A stretch of DNA of 64,000 nucleotides from Abditibacterium sp. (GTDB lineage Bacteria; Armatimonadota; Abditibacteriia; Abditibacteriales; Abditibacteriaceae): assembly GCA_030448265.1 (NCBI GenBank), contig JAUJNG010000015.1:87740-151739 (forward strand). The letters are read 5' to 3'. Positions within the stretch are counted from its first letter, which is position 1. The number at the start of each line of letters is the position of its first letter. A model generated the notes under the pieces. The model was not told the DNA's origin, did no database searches, and saw nothing but the letters and a program-made list of their open reading frames with translations. This document shows positions 1 to 7,399 of the stretch, in pieces. The position numbers and the translations under genes were made by a program.

Positions 1-75
1 CACACGAATGCCTACGCCGAGTCCGCGCAGGCGGACTTCGCGTCGTTGTTGCGGTGAATTTATTCGCTGCCTCGC
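1..75. repeat. Partial copy of a dispersed inverted-repeat element
   Basis: The first 75 bases share blocks with 63036-63137. Both contain CCTACGCCG, then a GCGNAGGCGGACTTCGC core, then TTGCGG followed by GAATTTATTCGCTGCC. The copy here is shorter and lacks the left arm, which may lie outside the window. It looks like an intergenic repeat rather than a gene. Confidence 0.6.
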
Positions 76-117
76 TGGAGAGGTTCGCTCAAAAACACCG
101 CATCATCGAAATGTAGA

Positions 118-146
118 AGTCCCTGGTTCGAGTCCAGGTGGGCCCA
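118..146 (+). pseudogene. tRNA 3' end fragment (T-arm plus acceptor strand)
   Basis: The stretch holds a perfect T-arm: stem CCTGG, loop TTCGAGT, stem CCAGG. It continues into the acceptor 3' strand TGGGCCC plus a discriminator A. No matching 5' acceptor strand, D-arm or anticodon stem can be folded in the 75 bases upstream, so this is not a whole tRNA. The sequence suits the 3' part of a tRNA-Ile, but the isotype cannot be proven without the anticodon. Such remnants are typically left at integration sites of mobile elements, or by recombination inside a tRNA gene. Confidence 0.65.
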
Positions 147-265
147 GTTTTCAACTTGACCTTGGGCGTGAAATGAACGGTTGCACGCTCACTGACAGCG
201 TGGCAGTTGATTTTGGAAGTGCATTTCGATTGTCCCCTTGGCGATAGAGCAGCTGAGGCTGTTTG

Positions 266-1828
266 CTATGGAGTGCGAAAGGTGACTTGATACCCCATCC
301 ATTGTTGCTGAATCAGGGTGCTCTGTGCCTCTTTCTCCCAGGAGTCGATGGGTGCTACGACGATCTCCGCTTCATCGAGACCAGGACGGCCAGCAGCTAC
401 CCAGCGGGCTGCCACCTCTTCGATGTGCGCGACTACGGAATCGTCGCCATAAACATGGAAACAAGAGTTTGGAACTTCGACTTCTCTGTCGCTGTTCCAG
501 GTTGTATCGAGCAGCGCGAAACTGCCCCTTGAGGTCACGAAACAATACGGATGGATGTAATTCGACGCGGATGCGATATGAAACCTGGCCAGAGGTTCGC
601 CGGTGAGGGCAGCATATTCCAGAAATCTGTTGTCCCACTCTCCGGACAAAGACGGCACCGCTACTTCGCGAGGCGGCGTTGCCAGCATCGCTTGCACCGC
701 ATCGAGATCCAGCGCCAGACCACTGCGGACGTGAACCGTAAGAGGGCCACTGTCCAACCGGCTTATGGGGCCACTGAACTCGCCTCGCAACGGCATGAAA
801 CCGCAGCGCAGCACACTGCGGCTCGCCAGGATGTCGCTGGAGTCATCGATCTTCTCGTAAGCGACCGAAAATTGCGCCGTATTAAACCATTGTGGAACAA
901 CAAGCCGTCCACCTTGACGGAGCTGGCGCACCAGATGAGGACTTAAGTCGGGCATTTGCGCCGTGGCCATAATGCCATCATAGGGTGCGCGTGGTTCGAA
1001 GCCCAGGCCGCCTTCGCCGCAGATGACCTCAACGTTGTCTACACCCAGCCTTGCCAGGTTGCTGCGCGCAAATTCGGCCGTTTCGCAGTCGAGGTCGATG
1101 GTGGTCACAAAACCCTGGGAGCCAACGAGGTGGCCCATCAGCGCGGCGTTCCACCCCGTGCCGGAACCGATCTCCAAAACGTTGTCGCCAATGCCCAGAC
1201 CGGCCTGGTTCAGCATGGCGGCAACAACGCCAGGCTGGGAGCAGGAACTGAGCGACTCCCCTTCCTGCCTGGTCATGATGGCTTGATTGACATAGACCTC
1301 TTCCAAAGGACGGCCTGGCAGGAAATTGTGCCGAGGCACGGCTCGGAAAGCCATCCCCAGGGCGCTGTCCGCACCCACATTCGCCAGACCTTGCAATTGA
1401 CCAAGCAGCCGTTCCTGCAAGGCTTCGACAAAAGATGCGATGCTGAAGCAGTTGCCGTCGATGTCAAGAGCCAGCAAGTTCCAGCAGCCTGTTGACGCCT
1501 CCTGCCAGGGTTCTTTCAGAATTCGACCGCCCGCCCGCCTGATTTGCTCCGCGCACCGGCGAAGATCGCTCCCTTCATCGACTTCAACTTCGAACTGGGA
1601 AATGTGACCGTCTCCGCGAACCTCACGAAGATTGCCGGCAGCAAAATCCGGCGCTGGGGGAACGATATGCAGCTCACTCTGCCCAATCTGGACGCCAAAT
1701 ACCGTTTGTTTTGGGGAGTCGAGCGGCGGTAAACCCAGCGCCTGATAGAAATCGAGGAGACGCTGCGGATGAAAGGTTTGGAGGAACACGCGCTGAATGC
1801 GTCTGTAACGGATGGGGAAATCGTTCAT
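266..1828 (-). CDS. VOC-domain / PCMT-type methyltransferase fusion
   Basis: A 520-residue protein with two parts. Residues about 10-145 resemble a vicinal-oxygen-chelate (glyoxalase/bleomycin-resistance) domain, ending in the usual GGRILKEPW...DIDGN pattern. Residues about 165-380 are a protein-L-isoaspartate O-methyltransferase-like Rossmann domain with motif I VLEIGSGTGWN. About 140 further residues follow, as in actinobacterial PCMT relatives from peptide natural-product clusters. The function is SAM-dependent methylation of a protein or peptide carboxylate, with unknown substrate. I chose ATG at 1828; an upstream in-frame TTG at 1858 adds ten residues with no better ribosome site. No lanthipeptide or other RiPP gene lies nearby, so its role is open. 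Confidence 0.8.
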   Translation of the reverse strand: MNDFPIRYRRIQRVFLQTFHPQRLLDFYQALGLPPLDSPKQTVFGVQIGQSELHIVPPAPDFAAGNLREVRGDGHISQFEVEVDEGSDLRRCAEQIRRAGGRILKEPWQEASTGCWNLLALDIDGNCFSIASFVEALQERLLGQLQGLANVGADSALGMAFRAVPRHNFLPGRPLEEVYVNQAIMTRQEGESLSSCSQPGVVAAMLNQAGLGIGDNVLEIGSGTGWNAALMGHLVGSQGFVTTIDLDCETAEFARSNLARLGVDNVEVICGEGGLGFEPRAPYDGIMATAQMPDLSPHLVRQLRQGGRLVVPQWFNTAQFSVAYEKIDDSSDILASRSVLRCGFMPLRGEFSGPISRLDSGPLTVHVRSGLALDLDAVQAMLATPPREVAVPSLSGEWDNRFLEYAALTGEPLARFHIASASNYIHPYCFVTSRGSFALLDTTWNSDREVEVPNSCFHVYGDDSVVAHIEEVAARWVAAGRPGLDEAEIVVAPIDSWEKEAQSTLIQQQWMGYQVTFRTP

Positions 1829-1930
1829 TGAAACGGGGACAGAACTGCGGAAATTCAAGTCGTTGCACCCAGTTTAGCAATGGCGCGACGAGTGTCATAT
1901 CGTGCACAACGGCTGCATTTGCCGCTTTAA

Positions 1931-2203
1931 CTAAAACTGCACACTCCAGCCGAAAACCGAACCATCGGCGCGAAATCCCAGGTCATGAAGGCTGCGGTCT
2001 TCATCGAAAACAACCTTTTCGCCGCGCATTATAAACCCAGTTTCAGGTTTCAGACTCCAGGCGCCATCCCGAGGCGGAAAGCTCACCGACTCGCATTTGC
2101 GATTCGTGGGGTAGAACGGAGGCGATGGCGCGCCGGTCAGGACGGGGTTTGAGGTTGTCGGGAGAGGGCGCGTGGGGAAAGCGTCCGAATTCGGTGGTTT
2201 GAA
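1931..2203 (-). pseudogene. Possible 3' remnant of an unrecognised gene
   Basis: One minus-strand frame is open for about 91 codons and reads like genuine protein toward its end (a stretch ending FRADGSVFGWSVQF before TAG). It lacks a start codon near its upstream end, where a TGA interrupts it. A second frame beginning at the ATG near 2204 is open for 54 codons over the same DNA. This could be the C-terminal remnant of a decayed gene or chance open frame. I do not recognise a family. The rest of 1829-2350 shows no convincing gene. Confidence 0.3.
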
Positions 2204-2350
2204 TCATCGGCGTGGCTGGCGTCTCTACGCTTGCGTTTCTGCAAAACACAACAACTGTAGCAAAACCAGGCGCGATGAAAAACGGGGATAGAGTCAAGCA
2301 TCCATTCCCTGATCTGAACACGCAGGGGCCATCGTGAGACACTCTGCCTC

Positions 2351-2905
2351 GTGCTTTCTTTTTCAATTGCACCCGCCAGAGTCGGGGACGCCGCCGAAAT
2401 CCTGGCACTGCAAAGGCAAAACCACGTTTCCAACCTCCCCGCGCACACTTTGGCCAACGGTTTCGTGACAACGCAGCTCTCCCCCGACACTCTGGCCCAC
2501 ATGTGCGCCGAGCAGGGAGTTTGGACGGCGCGCGATTCCTCTGGCGTCCTGGCGGCCTACGCCTGCGCCAACGCCTGGGGATTCTACGGTGAAGGCCCCT
2601 TCCACAGCGCGGCGCTGGCGCTTTTTCCGCTTGAACTGGACGGGCGCCTGGCAAGGGCCGACAACTCGTTTCAATACGGTCCGGTTTGCGTGGGGGAGTC
2701 GTTTCGCGGCCAGGGAGTGCTGTGGAGGCTGATCGAAACCATCAAGGCGCATTACGCCCCGCAGTTCGAGTTCGGCGTCACCTTCATCGACGCGCGCAAC
2801 GCGCGTTCGCTGGCGGCGCATGAGCGCAAATTGGGCTTTTGCCGCCTCGCAGATTTGCCCTTCGAGAGCGTAACCTATCATGTCCTCGCTTTTCCGAGCC
2901 GGTGA
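2351..2905 (+). CDS. GNAT-family N-acetyltransferase
   Basis: A 184-residue single-domain protein with the GNAT fold pattern. The acetyl-CoA pyrophosphate loop is FRGQGV at about residues 117-122, preceded by strand QYGPVCV, and a C-terminal DARNARSLAAHERKLGF segment is typical of strand beta5/helix 4. It should transfer an acetyl group from acetyl-CoA to an amine; the substrate is unknown. The start is a GTG at 2351. It stands alone, downstream of the decayed stretch and 350 bases before the next gene. Confidence 0.8.
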   Translation: MLSFSIAPARVGDAAEILALQRQNHVSNLPAHTLANGFVTTQLSPDTLAHMCAEQGVWTARDSSGVLAAYACANAWGFYGEGPFHSAALALFPLELDGRLARADNSFQYGPVCVGESFRGQGVLWRLIETIKAHYAPQFEFGVTFIDARNARSLAAHERKLGFCRLADLPFESVTYHVLAFPSR

Positions 2906-3259
2906 ACCTCTTCACCTGTGAAGTCTCAGCAGCGCCCCCGCACCACTTTCTGCGCCTGGCGCCACATCATATCTGGGAGGCAGCCACGGGAGCTTTTCGC
3001 CATGTTCTGGTTCAAATTTTTGCACTTTTTTTGGGTGTCAAAGCCCGATTTGCCCCGAAATTAAAACCTGAGGGCACGAAACAGCTCGCCTGAGCAAAAA
3101 CCCTGAGCAAACCCCGCGCTCCAGCAACGGAAGTCGCGCAACAATCGAGAGACAAACCGTGCCCTTGAAGCACAACACATAGCCGGACTCAAAACCTTAA
3201 GCTATCCTTCATGTTAAGAGCAAAGACGTTAAAATTGCTGAATTCTGAGGAGGCACACG
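2906..3259. other. Gene-free spacer
   Basis: No convincing coding frame, RNA or repeat is visible. The last bases form the leader of the next gene, with a strong ribosome site (GAGGAGG) about 7 bases before the ATG at 3260. Confidence 0.6.
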
Positions 3260-3631
3260 ATGGCTTGGAAAGATTACACAGATTCTCATGTCGCAATCGC
3301 TGTTGGGGCAACCGCGATGGTTTGCTCGTCGCGGATGCGGAAACTGCTGCGGCGCGGCGCGGTTCACGGCGTGGCGGGCGCGTTAATGGCCGGTGATGCG
3401 GTGGCGTCGTTCGCGCGCGGCGTCGGGCGCGGCGCTCAACAAGCCGCCGCTTCCGCTCCCCCTGTAATGGAAGCGGACACTGATGGCGCGGATGCGCCTG
3501 TGGCCCATGATGGTGTCGCCGATGTTCCATCGCAAGTGGACGTGAAGGCCAATGGCGAAGCGGACGCTTCCAGCACCCAAGCGCACCTTGAACACCCCGC
3601 TCATCTCGTGGAGGCAAATGCTGATGAATGA
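3260..3631 (+). CDS. Small hypothetical protein (DUF5132-like)
   Basis: A 123-residue protein. It has a short basic/hydrophobic N-terminal half (a possible amphipathic or membrane segment at about 10-60) and an acidic, low-complexity Ala/Asp/Glu/His-rich C-terminal half. The N-terminal part and location recall the small DUF5132-type proteins often found beside large metal P-type ATPases, but the similarity is weak by eye and the family is inferred. The start is well supported by GAGGAGG. Its TGA overlaps the next start region, so the two genes are probably translated together. Confidence 0.6.
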   Translation: MAWKDYTDSHVAIAVGATAMVCSSRMRKLLRRGAVHGVAGALMAGDAVASFARGVGRGAQQAAASAPPVMEADTDGADAPVAHDGVADVPSQVDVKANGEADASSTQAHLEHPAHLVEANADE

Positions 3632-3860
3632 TTCAACCCAGCCTCATGACGAAGCCCCACAGCCGTCGATGGAGAAAGCGGCGGCTCAGCAGGCGGCGAC
3701 CCAGCGCGCTGAGGAAATGGTGGATCGCGCGGGCGAGCGCGTTGGCTATTTCGCTTCGATGGCGACTCAGCGCGTTCGCGTTGCGGCGGCCCGCGCCCGC
3801 GAAGAAGTTGAGGATATGTGGGCCGAAGCGCAGAGCGTCCGTCGCGGCAAAGGGTCTTGA
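3624..3860 (+). CDS. Small charged helical protein, coupled to the preceding gene
   Basis: A 78-residue protein, Ala/Glu/Arg-rich and predicted almost entirely helical, possibly coiled coil. It has no transmembrane segment and no recognised family. I chose ATG at 3624 because GGAGG at 3610-3614 lies 9 bases upstream; an in-frame ATG at 3618 is only 3 bases away. It overlaps the preceding gene by 8 bases, so the pair likely forms a two-gene operon. A role near the cell envelope or metal ATPase is only guilt by association. Confidence 0.6.
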   Translation: MNDSTQPHDEAPQPSMEKAAAQQAATQRAEEMVDRAGERVGYFASMATQRVRVAAARAREEVEDMWAEAQSVRRGKGS

Positions 3861-3867
3861 GCCGTGC

Positions 3868-3901
3868 GGGATGCTGCCCACACCTGGGCCTTTTGCATCC
3901 C
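3868..3901. terminator. Candidate bidirectional terminator hairpin
   Basis: GGGATGC at 3868-3874 pairs with GCATCCC at 3895-3901, with a nested GCCC/GGGC stem and a short T run (CTTTTG). It lies between two convergent genes (3860 and 3916). Confidence 0.4.
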
Positions 3902-3915
3902 AATGACGCGATTAG

Positions 3916-4746
3916 TTATTTTCGTGTGACCAGATAAGCGGCGAGGGCTTTCAACTCGGCGGCAGAGAGATGGTCGAAGGGCGGCATATCGGAATTCGGC
4001 TTCATTTTTTGCGGGTTCTTCAAGTGTTCGATTTGCCATTGGATGTCGGCATGACGCTGCGCTTCATGGGTTAAATCCGGCCCCGACGTGCCGCCCTTGC
4101 CTTCCATGCGGTGGCACGACTGGCAGGGAAGTTCCTTGAACAACCTGGCTCCGGCGATGACGAGGCGCGGCTCGACATTGGGAATTTTGACTCCTGAGTT
4201 TTTTGCGGCGGGCGCGGCTGCCGGATTCACCGGAACATAATTCGAAGCCGAAGCGGGTTCGGAACCGCCGCCGAAGACCATTCGACCGCCCAGGAAGCCG
4301 GTGTATCCCACTGTCGCGGCGGTGACTGCGGCCAGTCGACCGCCCAGGAAGCCGGTGTATCCCACTGTCGCGGCGGTGACTGCGGCCAGGAGAATGGAGG
4401 CGGTCAAAGCGTGTTTGGGGAGCCGGTCGCGCGACTTGATGCGCCAGGCCAGCAGCACAATGGCGAGGCCGGAGGTGGCGAAAGCGGCCAGACGATGCTG
4501 GTAGAAAATCGCCGGCGCCTGGGCGTTTTCTCTGGTCAGGAAGATGTCGTTGCCGGTGAACCATCCGGTCAGCAGCGACGGCACCGCCATGACAACTGCC
4601 CCAACCAGCAGCCAGAAACTCACGGTGTGCCATTCCGGTTTGCGAAAAACGATGGCGCCGATTTCAAAAAGCGGGACACTCAGCAAAAAAGCCAACGGCA
4701 TGTGGGTGAAGGCGCCGTGTAGCTCGACCCAAGAAAGTGATGGCAT
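3916..4746 (-). CDS. Membrane-anchored c-type cytochrome with DUF2231 domain
   Basis: A 276-residue protein. Residues 1-155 carry about four hydrophobic segments of the DUF2231 kind. A Pro/Ala linker follows, then a mono-haem cytochrome c domain at about 190-276 with CQSCH at 208-212. The methionine in NSDMPPF (about residue 254) is the likely distal ligand. It should carry electrons at the outer face of the membrane. The fourth hydrophobic segment contains an exact 18-residue duplication (residues about 120-137 and 138-155) from a 54-base tandem repeat. It may share a transcript with the next two genes upstream, although hairpin 4764-4800 intervenes. Confidence 0.85.
   Translation of the reverse strand: MPSLSWVELHGAFTHMPLAFLLSVPLFEIGAIVFRKPEWHTVSFWLLVGAVVMAVPSLLTGWFTGNDIFLTRENAQAPAIFYQHRLAAFATSGLAIVLLAWRIKSRDRLPKHALTASILLAAVTAATVGYTGFLGGRLAAVTAATVGYTGFLGGRMVFGGGSEPASASNYVPVNPAAAPAAKNSGVKIPNVEPRLVIAGARLFKELPCQSCHRMEGKGGTSGPDLTHEAQRHADIQWQIEHLKNPQKMKPNSDMPPFDHLSAAELKALAAYLVTRK
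4282..4389. repeat. Perfect 54-bp tandem duplication inside the cytochrome gene
   Basis: Bases 4282-4335 are repeated exactly at 4336-4389. The unit is 18 codons, so the frame is kept. It doubles a hydrophobic segment ending VGYTGFLGGR. Confidence 0.97.
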
Positions 4747-4763
4747 AGTTGGCTCTGGCCGGT

Positions 4764-4800
4764 TCGTCGTGAGGTGTTGATCGAAACCACCTCACGACGA
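4764..4800. other. 13-bp stem-loop between cytochrome and secreted protein genes
   Basis: TCGTCGTGAGGTG at 4764-4776 pairs perfectly with CACCTCACGACGA at 4788-4800 across an 11-base loop. No T run follows on either strand, so it is either a weak terminator, an RNA-stabilising hairpin or a protein site. Confidence 0.6.
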
Positions 4801-4832
4801 GCCGCCATTTCTTCATTCGTCAGGCTGCCCAA

Positions 4833-5447
4833 TCAATGAAAACGGTGCAGCTTGACGTTTTTGGCGCCGAGCGCCTGAGCGAGGTCATAAAACGCCTGGT
4901 TCGCGATTTTATGGTAGTTCGCATCGGCGTTGCCGCCGAACTTCTTGTCGATGTTGTCCATGACCTGCTCGTGAATTTCGTGGGTGACCGCCTTGTCGAG
5001 CATCACTTCGATGTCGAAGGCACCCTCTTTATTCACTCCGGCCTTGACCAGGGTTGCCGCCAGCTGCTTGCCCTTGAGGTTGCCCTTGGGCAGCTTAACT
5101 CCGGCTTTGGTGGCGATCCGCAATGCGTCTTTCACGACGAAGTCGCCGACTTGCAGAAACAAAGCGACTCTCTCTTTGCCGTATTGCTTGGTGAGCTTGG
5201 CAACTTCGGCCTGCACCAGCTTGGCGCCGACCATCGAAGTCAACGCTCTGGCTGTGGAATAGTTGGCCGCGCCGCCGCCGGACTCCACCAGCGATGCGGT
5301 AACGGTCAGCGCCGGTTTGCCCCGATAGGCATGAGGACTGTAGCGGCCATGGGCGCCAGCCGGAATCGCTGCGGCAGCCGCCAGGGTTACCAGTGCCGCC
5401 GTAGCGACGAGGGTGCGTGTAACTTTTGTTGTGCGTGTGATTTTCAT
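4833..5447 (-). CDS. Secreted hypothetical protein
   Basis: A 204-residue protein. It has a clear Sec signal peptide: basic MKITRTTKVTRT, a hydrophobic Ala/Leu core, and cleavage near AGA at about residue 32. The mature part is Ala/Lys-rich and helical, with no cysteines and no metal-binding motif I can name. I do not recognise the family. The start is supported by AGGAACAGGA upstream. It lies between the cytochrome and DUF4383 genes, so an envelope function is plausible. Confidence 0.75.
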   Translation of the reverse strand: MKITRTTKVTRTLVATAALVTLAAAAAIPAGAHGRYSPHAYRGKPALTVTASLVESGGGAANYSTARALTSMVGAKLVQAEVAKLTKQYGKERVALFLQVGDFVVKDALRIATKAGVKLPKGNLKGKQLAATLVKAGVNKEGAFDIEVMLDKAVTHEIHEQVMDNIDKKFGGNADANYHKIANQAFYDLAQALGAKNVKLHRFH

Positions 5448-5613
5448 TTTTCCTGTTCCTTGTGAGTTGCCTCAAATTGGTGGGGACTTTTGCCTGAAAG
5501 TGGGAGCTTCCCCTGCGGCTTGCCACAATTGACTCGCTGCCTTGCGGTTCAGCGAATTGGGGTTTGAAAAACTTTGTTTTGCTTCTGGTTGCTTCACCTC
5601 CTTCGGATTATGC

Positions 5614-6030
5614 CTACGCCGCCGCTTCTCTGGCCCGCGCGGGCGGCCCGAAGCCAAAGAACGCCGCCACCAGAGCCGACCCCGCATGAAGCCACACGTC
5701 GTGGTCATGGATGGGAACCAGGCCAAACAGGGTGTTGGTCGCCGGAAATAAGCCCAGAACCGTTAGCACGCCGTAGAAGATGGCGACGCCGCGCGCGTAG
5801 AGCAAAGCTCCCGAAACGCTGCGCGAGCCGAGAAGACCTAACACTCCAATCAACAGGTGAACGATGTTGTGCAGCACGTTGACCGTGAACAGGCCCAGGA
5901 GCCTGCCATGAAACGCCTCCACCATTAGCGGCGGCGCATGATGAGGCGGCTGCGTCACGCCAGGCACGAAGCCCAGAACTCCTCCGAGCAGAAACAGGGC
6001 GCCGTAAATCAGCGCGAATTTGCGAAGCAT
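5614..6030 (-). CDS. DUF4383-like integral membrane protein
   Basis: A 138-residue protein with four predicted transmembrane helices and conserved HN and HD residues in the middle and C-terminal half (VNVLHNIVHL, IHDHDVWLHAG), matching the DUF4383 pattern. Its function is unknown. ATG 6030 is preferred because AGGAGGG lies about 9 bases upstream; a longer frame to 6099 has no such site. It reads divergently from the SufR-like regulator. Its candidate promoter (-35 at 6121-6126, -10 at 6098-6103) overlaps the palindrome at 6117-6144. Confidence 0.8.
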   Translation of the reverse strand: MLRKFALIYGALFLLGGVLGFVPGVTQPPHHAPPLMVEAFHGRLLGLFTVNVLHNIVHLLIGVLGLLGSRSVSGALLYARGVAIFYGVLTVLGLFPATNTLFGLVPIHDHDVWLHAGSALVAAFFGFGPPARAREAAA

Positions 6031-6097
6031 TGAATTTAACCCTCCTGAATTTTTCCCAGACCAGGGCGGCGACCTGCGCCGCAGCCGTTTCATCTCC

Positions 6098-6126
6098 ATT
6101 CTAAAGCAACTTCAGGAATAAGTCAA
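6098..6126 (-). promoter_or_regulatory. Promoter of the DUF4383 gene
   Basis: On the minus strand, TTGACT (6121-6126) and TAGAAT (6098-6103) are separated by exactly 17 bases, a good sigma-70 type match. The -35 hexamer lies inside the left arm of the palindrome. Confidence 0.7.
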
Positions 6127-6144
6127 GTAATTTATTGACTTATT
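6117..6144. promoter_or_regulatory. Perfect 10-bp-arm palindromic operator candidate
   Basis: AATAAGTCAA at 6117-6126 is the exact reverse complement of TTGACTTATT at 6135-6144, with 8 bases between. It lies between divergent genes and covers the -35 of the leftward promoter, just upstream of the rightward promoter. It suits a dimeric winged-helix repressor such as the gene at 6194. Confidence 0.75.
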
Positions 6145-6172
6145 TTGTTTTTGGGTTCAGGCATCGTATAAT
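6145..6172 (+). promoter_or_regulatory. Promoter of the regulator-chaperone-ATPase operon
   Basis: A perfect TATAAT -10 lies at 6167-6172. A weaker -35 (TTGTTT, 6145-6150) lies 16 bases upstream, immediately beside the palindrome. Confidence 0.6.
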
Positions 6173-6193
6173 GGAAGTTGGAGAGGTGGAAAA

Positions 6194-6838
6194 ATGAGGG
6201 CACCGAGTTGGAACGAGCGTTTTTTGGCGGGCACGCGCGGGCGCATCGTGATCTTGTTGCGCCGTGCCAGTCGCACCGTCAACCAACTGGCGGAGTCGCT
6301 CGAACTCACCGACAACGCGGTGCGGGCGCACCTCGCCACGCTGGAACGAGATGGCCTGGTTCAGCAAAGCGGCTTGCAGCGCGGGTCGCGCAAGCCGCAT
6401 CAGGCTTATGATCTAACGCCAGAGGCCGAGCAGCTTTTTCCCAAAGCCTACGGGCCGATACTGGGGCAACTTCTGGATGTGCTGAGCGAACGTCTGCTCC
6501 CCGCCGAGGTGGAGGAAATGCTGCGCGAAGTCGGGCATCGCCTGGCGGCAGGCCAATCTTCCGCTGAAGGCGATTTGGAGACTCGTGTCCACAAGGCGAT
6601 AGAGTTGCTTGGGGCATTGGGCGGACTGGCGGAGCGGGAAGAGCGCGACGGCAAACTCTTAATTCAAGGTTATAGCTGCCCTCTGGCGGCTGCGGTTCAG
6701 GGTCACCCCGAAATGTGCCGCATGGCCGAGACGCTGCTGACCGAAGTGATCGGCGTGCCGGTCGAAGAACGCTGTCGGCGCGGTGAATCGCCGCAGTGTT
6801 GTTTTGAAGTCAAGGCCGATATAGCCTCTTTGGGCTGA
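6194..6838 (+). CDS. SufR-like Cys-rich winged-helix transcriptional regulator
   Basis: A 214-residue protein. Residues about 15-75 form a winged helix-turn-helix (RIVILLRRASRTVNQLAESL...DNAVRAHLATLERDGLV). The C-terminal half carries cysteines at 162, 175, 194, 202 and 203 in a C-X12-C arrangement, like the COG2345/SufR family. SufR itself binds an iron-sulfur cluster and represses suf genes. By analogy this protein may sense Fe-S, redox or metal state. The start is supported by GGAGAGG. It is first in an operon with the chaperone (12-base gap) and the ATPase, and the palindrome upstream suggests autoregulation and control of the divergent DUF4383 gene. Confidence 0.85.
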   Translation: MRAPSWNERFLAGTRGRIVILLRRASRTVNQLAESLELTDNAVRAHLATLERDGLVQQSGLQRGSRKPHQAYDLTPEAEQLFPKAYGPILGQLLDVLSERLLPAEVEEMLREVGHRLAAGQSSAEGDLETRVHKAIELLGALGGLAEREERDGKLLIQGYSCPLAAAVQGHPEMCRMAETLLTEVIGVPVEERCRRGESPQCCFEVKADIASLG

Positions 6839-6850
6839 GAACGGCGAAGA

Positions 6851-7375
6851 ATGATTAGACTGCACGCTTCGAATGATTCTACTCCGCCTTTTCGACCGAT
6901 GAAAGAAGCCTCTCCCCTGAACACCAGATGTCCGCGCGACGGCTGCCAAGGCGCGCCGGTCGAGCGCGTCACCTTGCAGCATCATCTGCGCCCCGAACTG
7001 CGCGACTCGCTGGGCAAGGGGCCTTTTCATTTCTGCGAGAGCGCGAATTGCTCGGTCGTCTACTTCGATGCGGCGGGCGGTGCGGTCTATGAAGCGGGCG
7101 ATGTGCTGTTGCCGGTGAGTCACAAGGCGCAGGGCGTCGGCGTGCCACTGTGCTACTGCTTCGGCGTGATGGACGACGCGGTGCGGCGCCAAGTCCTTGA
7201 TGGCGGGATTTCGACCGCGCCACAACACGTCAAAGCGCGCATGGAAGCCGTTGGCTGCGCGTGCAACACCACCAATCCCGCCGGACGCTGCTGCCTGGGC
7301 GTCATCGGGCGGCGCATCCAGGGTTATCAGCAGGAGCGCCAGGTTTCACGCGGTAAATCTCTGCACGACGGGTAG
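6851..7375 (+). CDS. CopZ-type [2Fe-2S]/zinc metallochaperone domain protein
   Basis: A 174-residue protein. The N-terminal part has C27-X4-C32 and C62-X4-C67, a zinc-ribbon-like pair. The C-terminal part has CYCF at 101-104 and further cysteines at 136, 138, 147 and 148, matching the BFD-like [2Fe-2S] motif. This is the architecture of the N-terminal half of Archaeoglobus-type CopZ, which can reduce and hand copper to a P-type ATPase. The usual C-terminal HMA domain is absent here, but the ATPase encoded 24 bases downstream begins with HMA-like domains. A metal-delivery or reductase role for that pump is therefore likely. Nucleotides are not predicted to bind. Confidence 0.8.
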   Translation: MIRLHASNDSTPPFRPMKEASPLNTRCPRDGCQGAPVERVTLQHHLRPELRDSLGKGPFHFCESANCSVVYFDAAGGAVYEAGDVLLPVSHKAQGVGVPLCYCFGVMDDAVRRQVLDGGISTAPQHVKARMEAVGCACNTTNPAGRCCLGVIGRRIQGYQQERQVSRGKSLHDG

Positions 7376-7399
7376 AAAAAGGAAACAGCCCCCATTGAT

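Noticed and set aside
61..146. Complete tRNA
   Set aside because: Only the T-arm and 3' acceptor fit; no anticodon stem or 5' acceptor strand can be folded.
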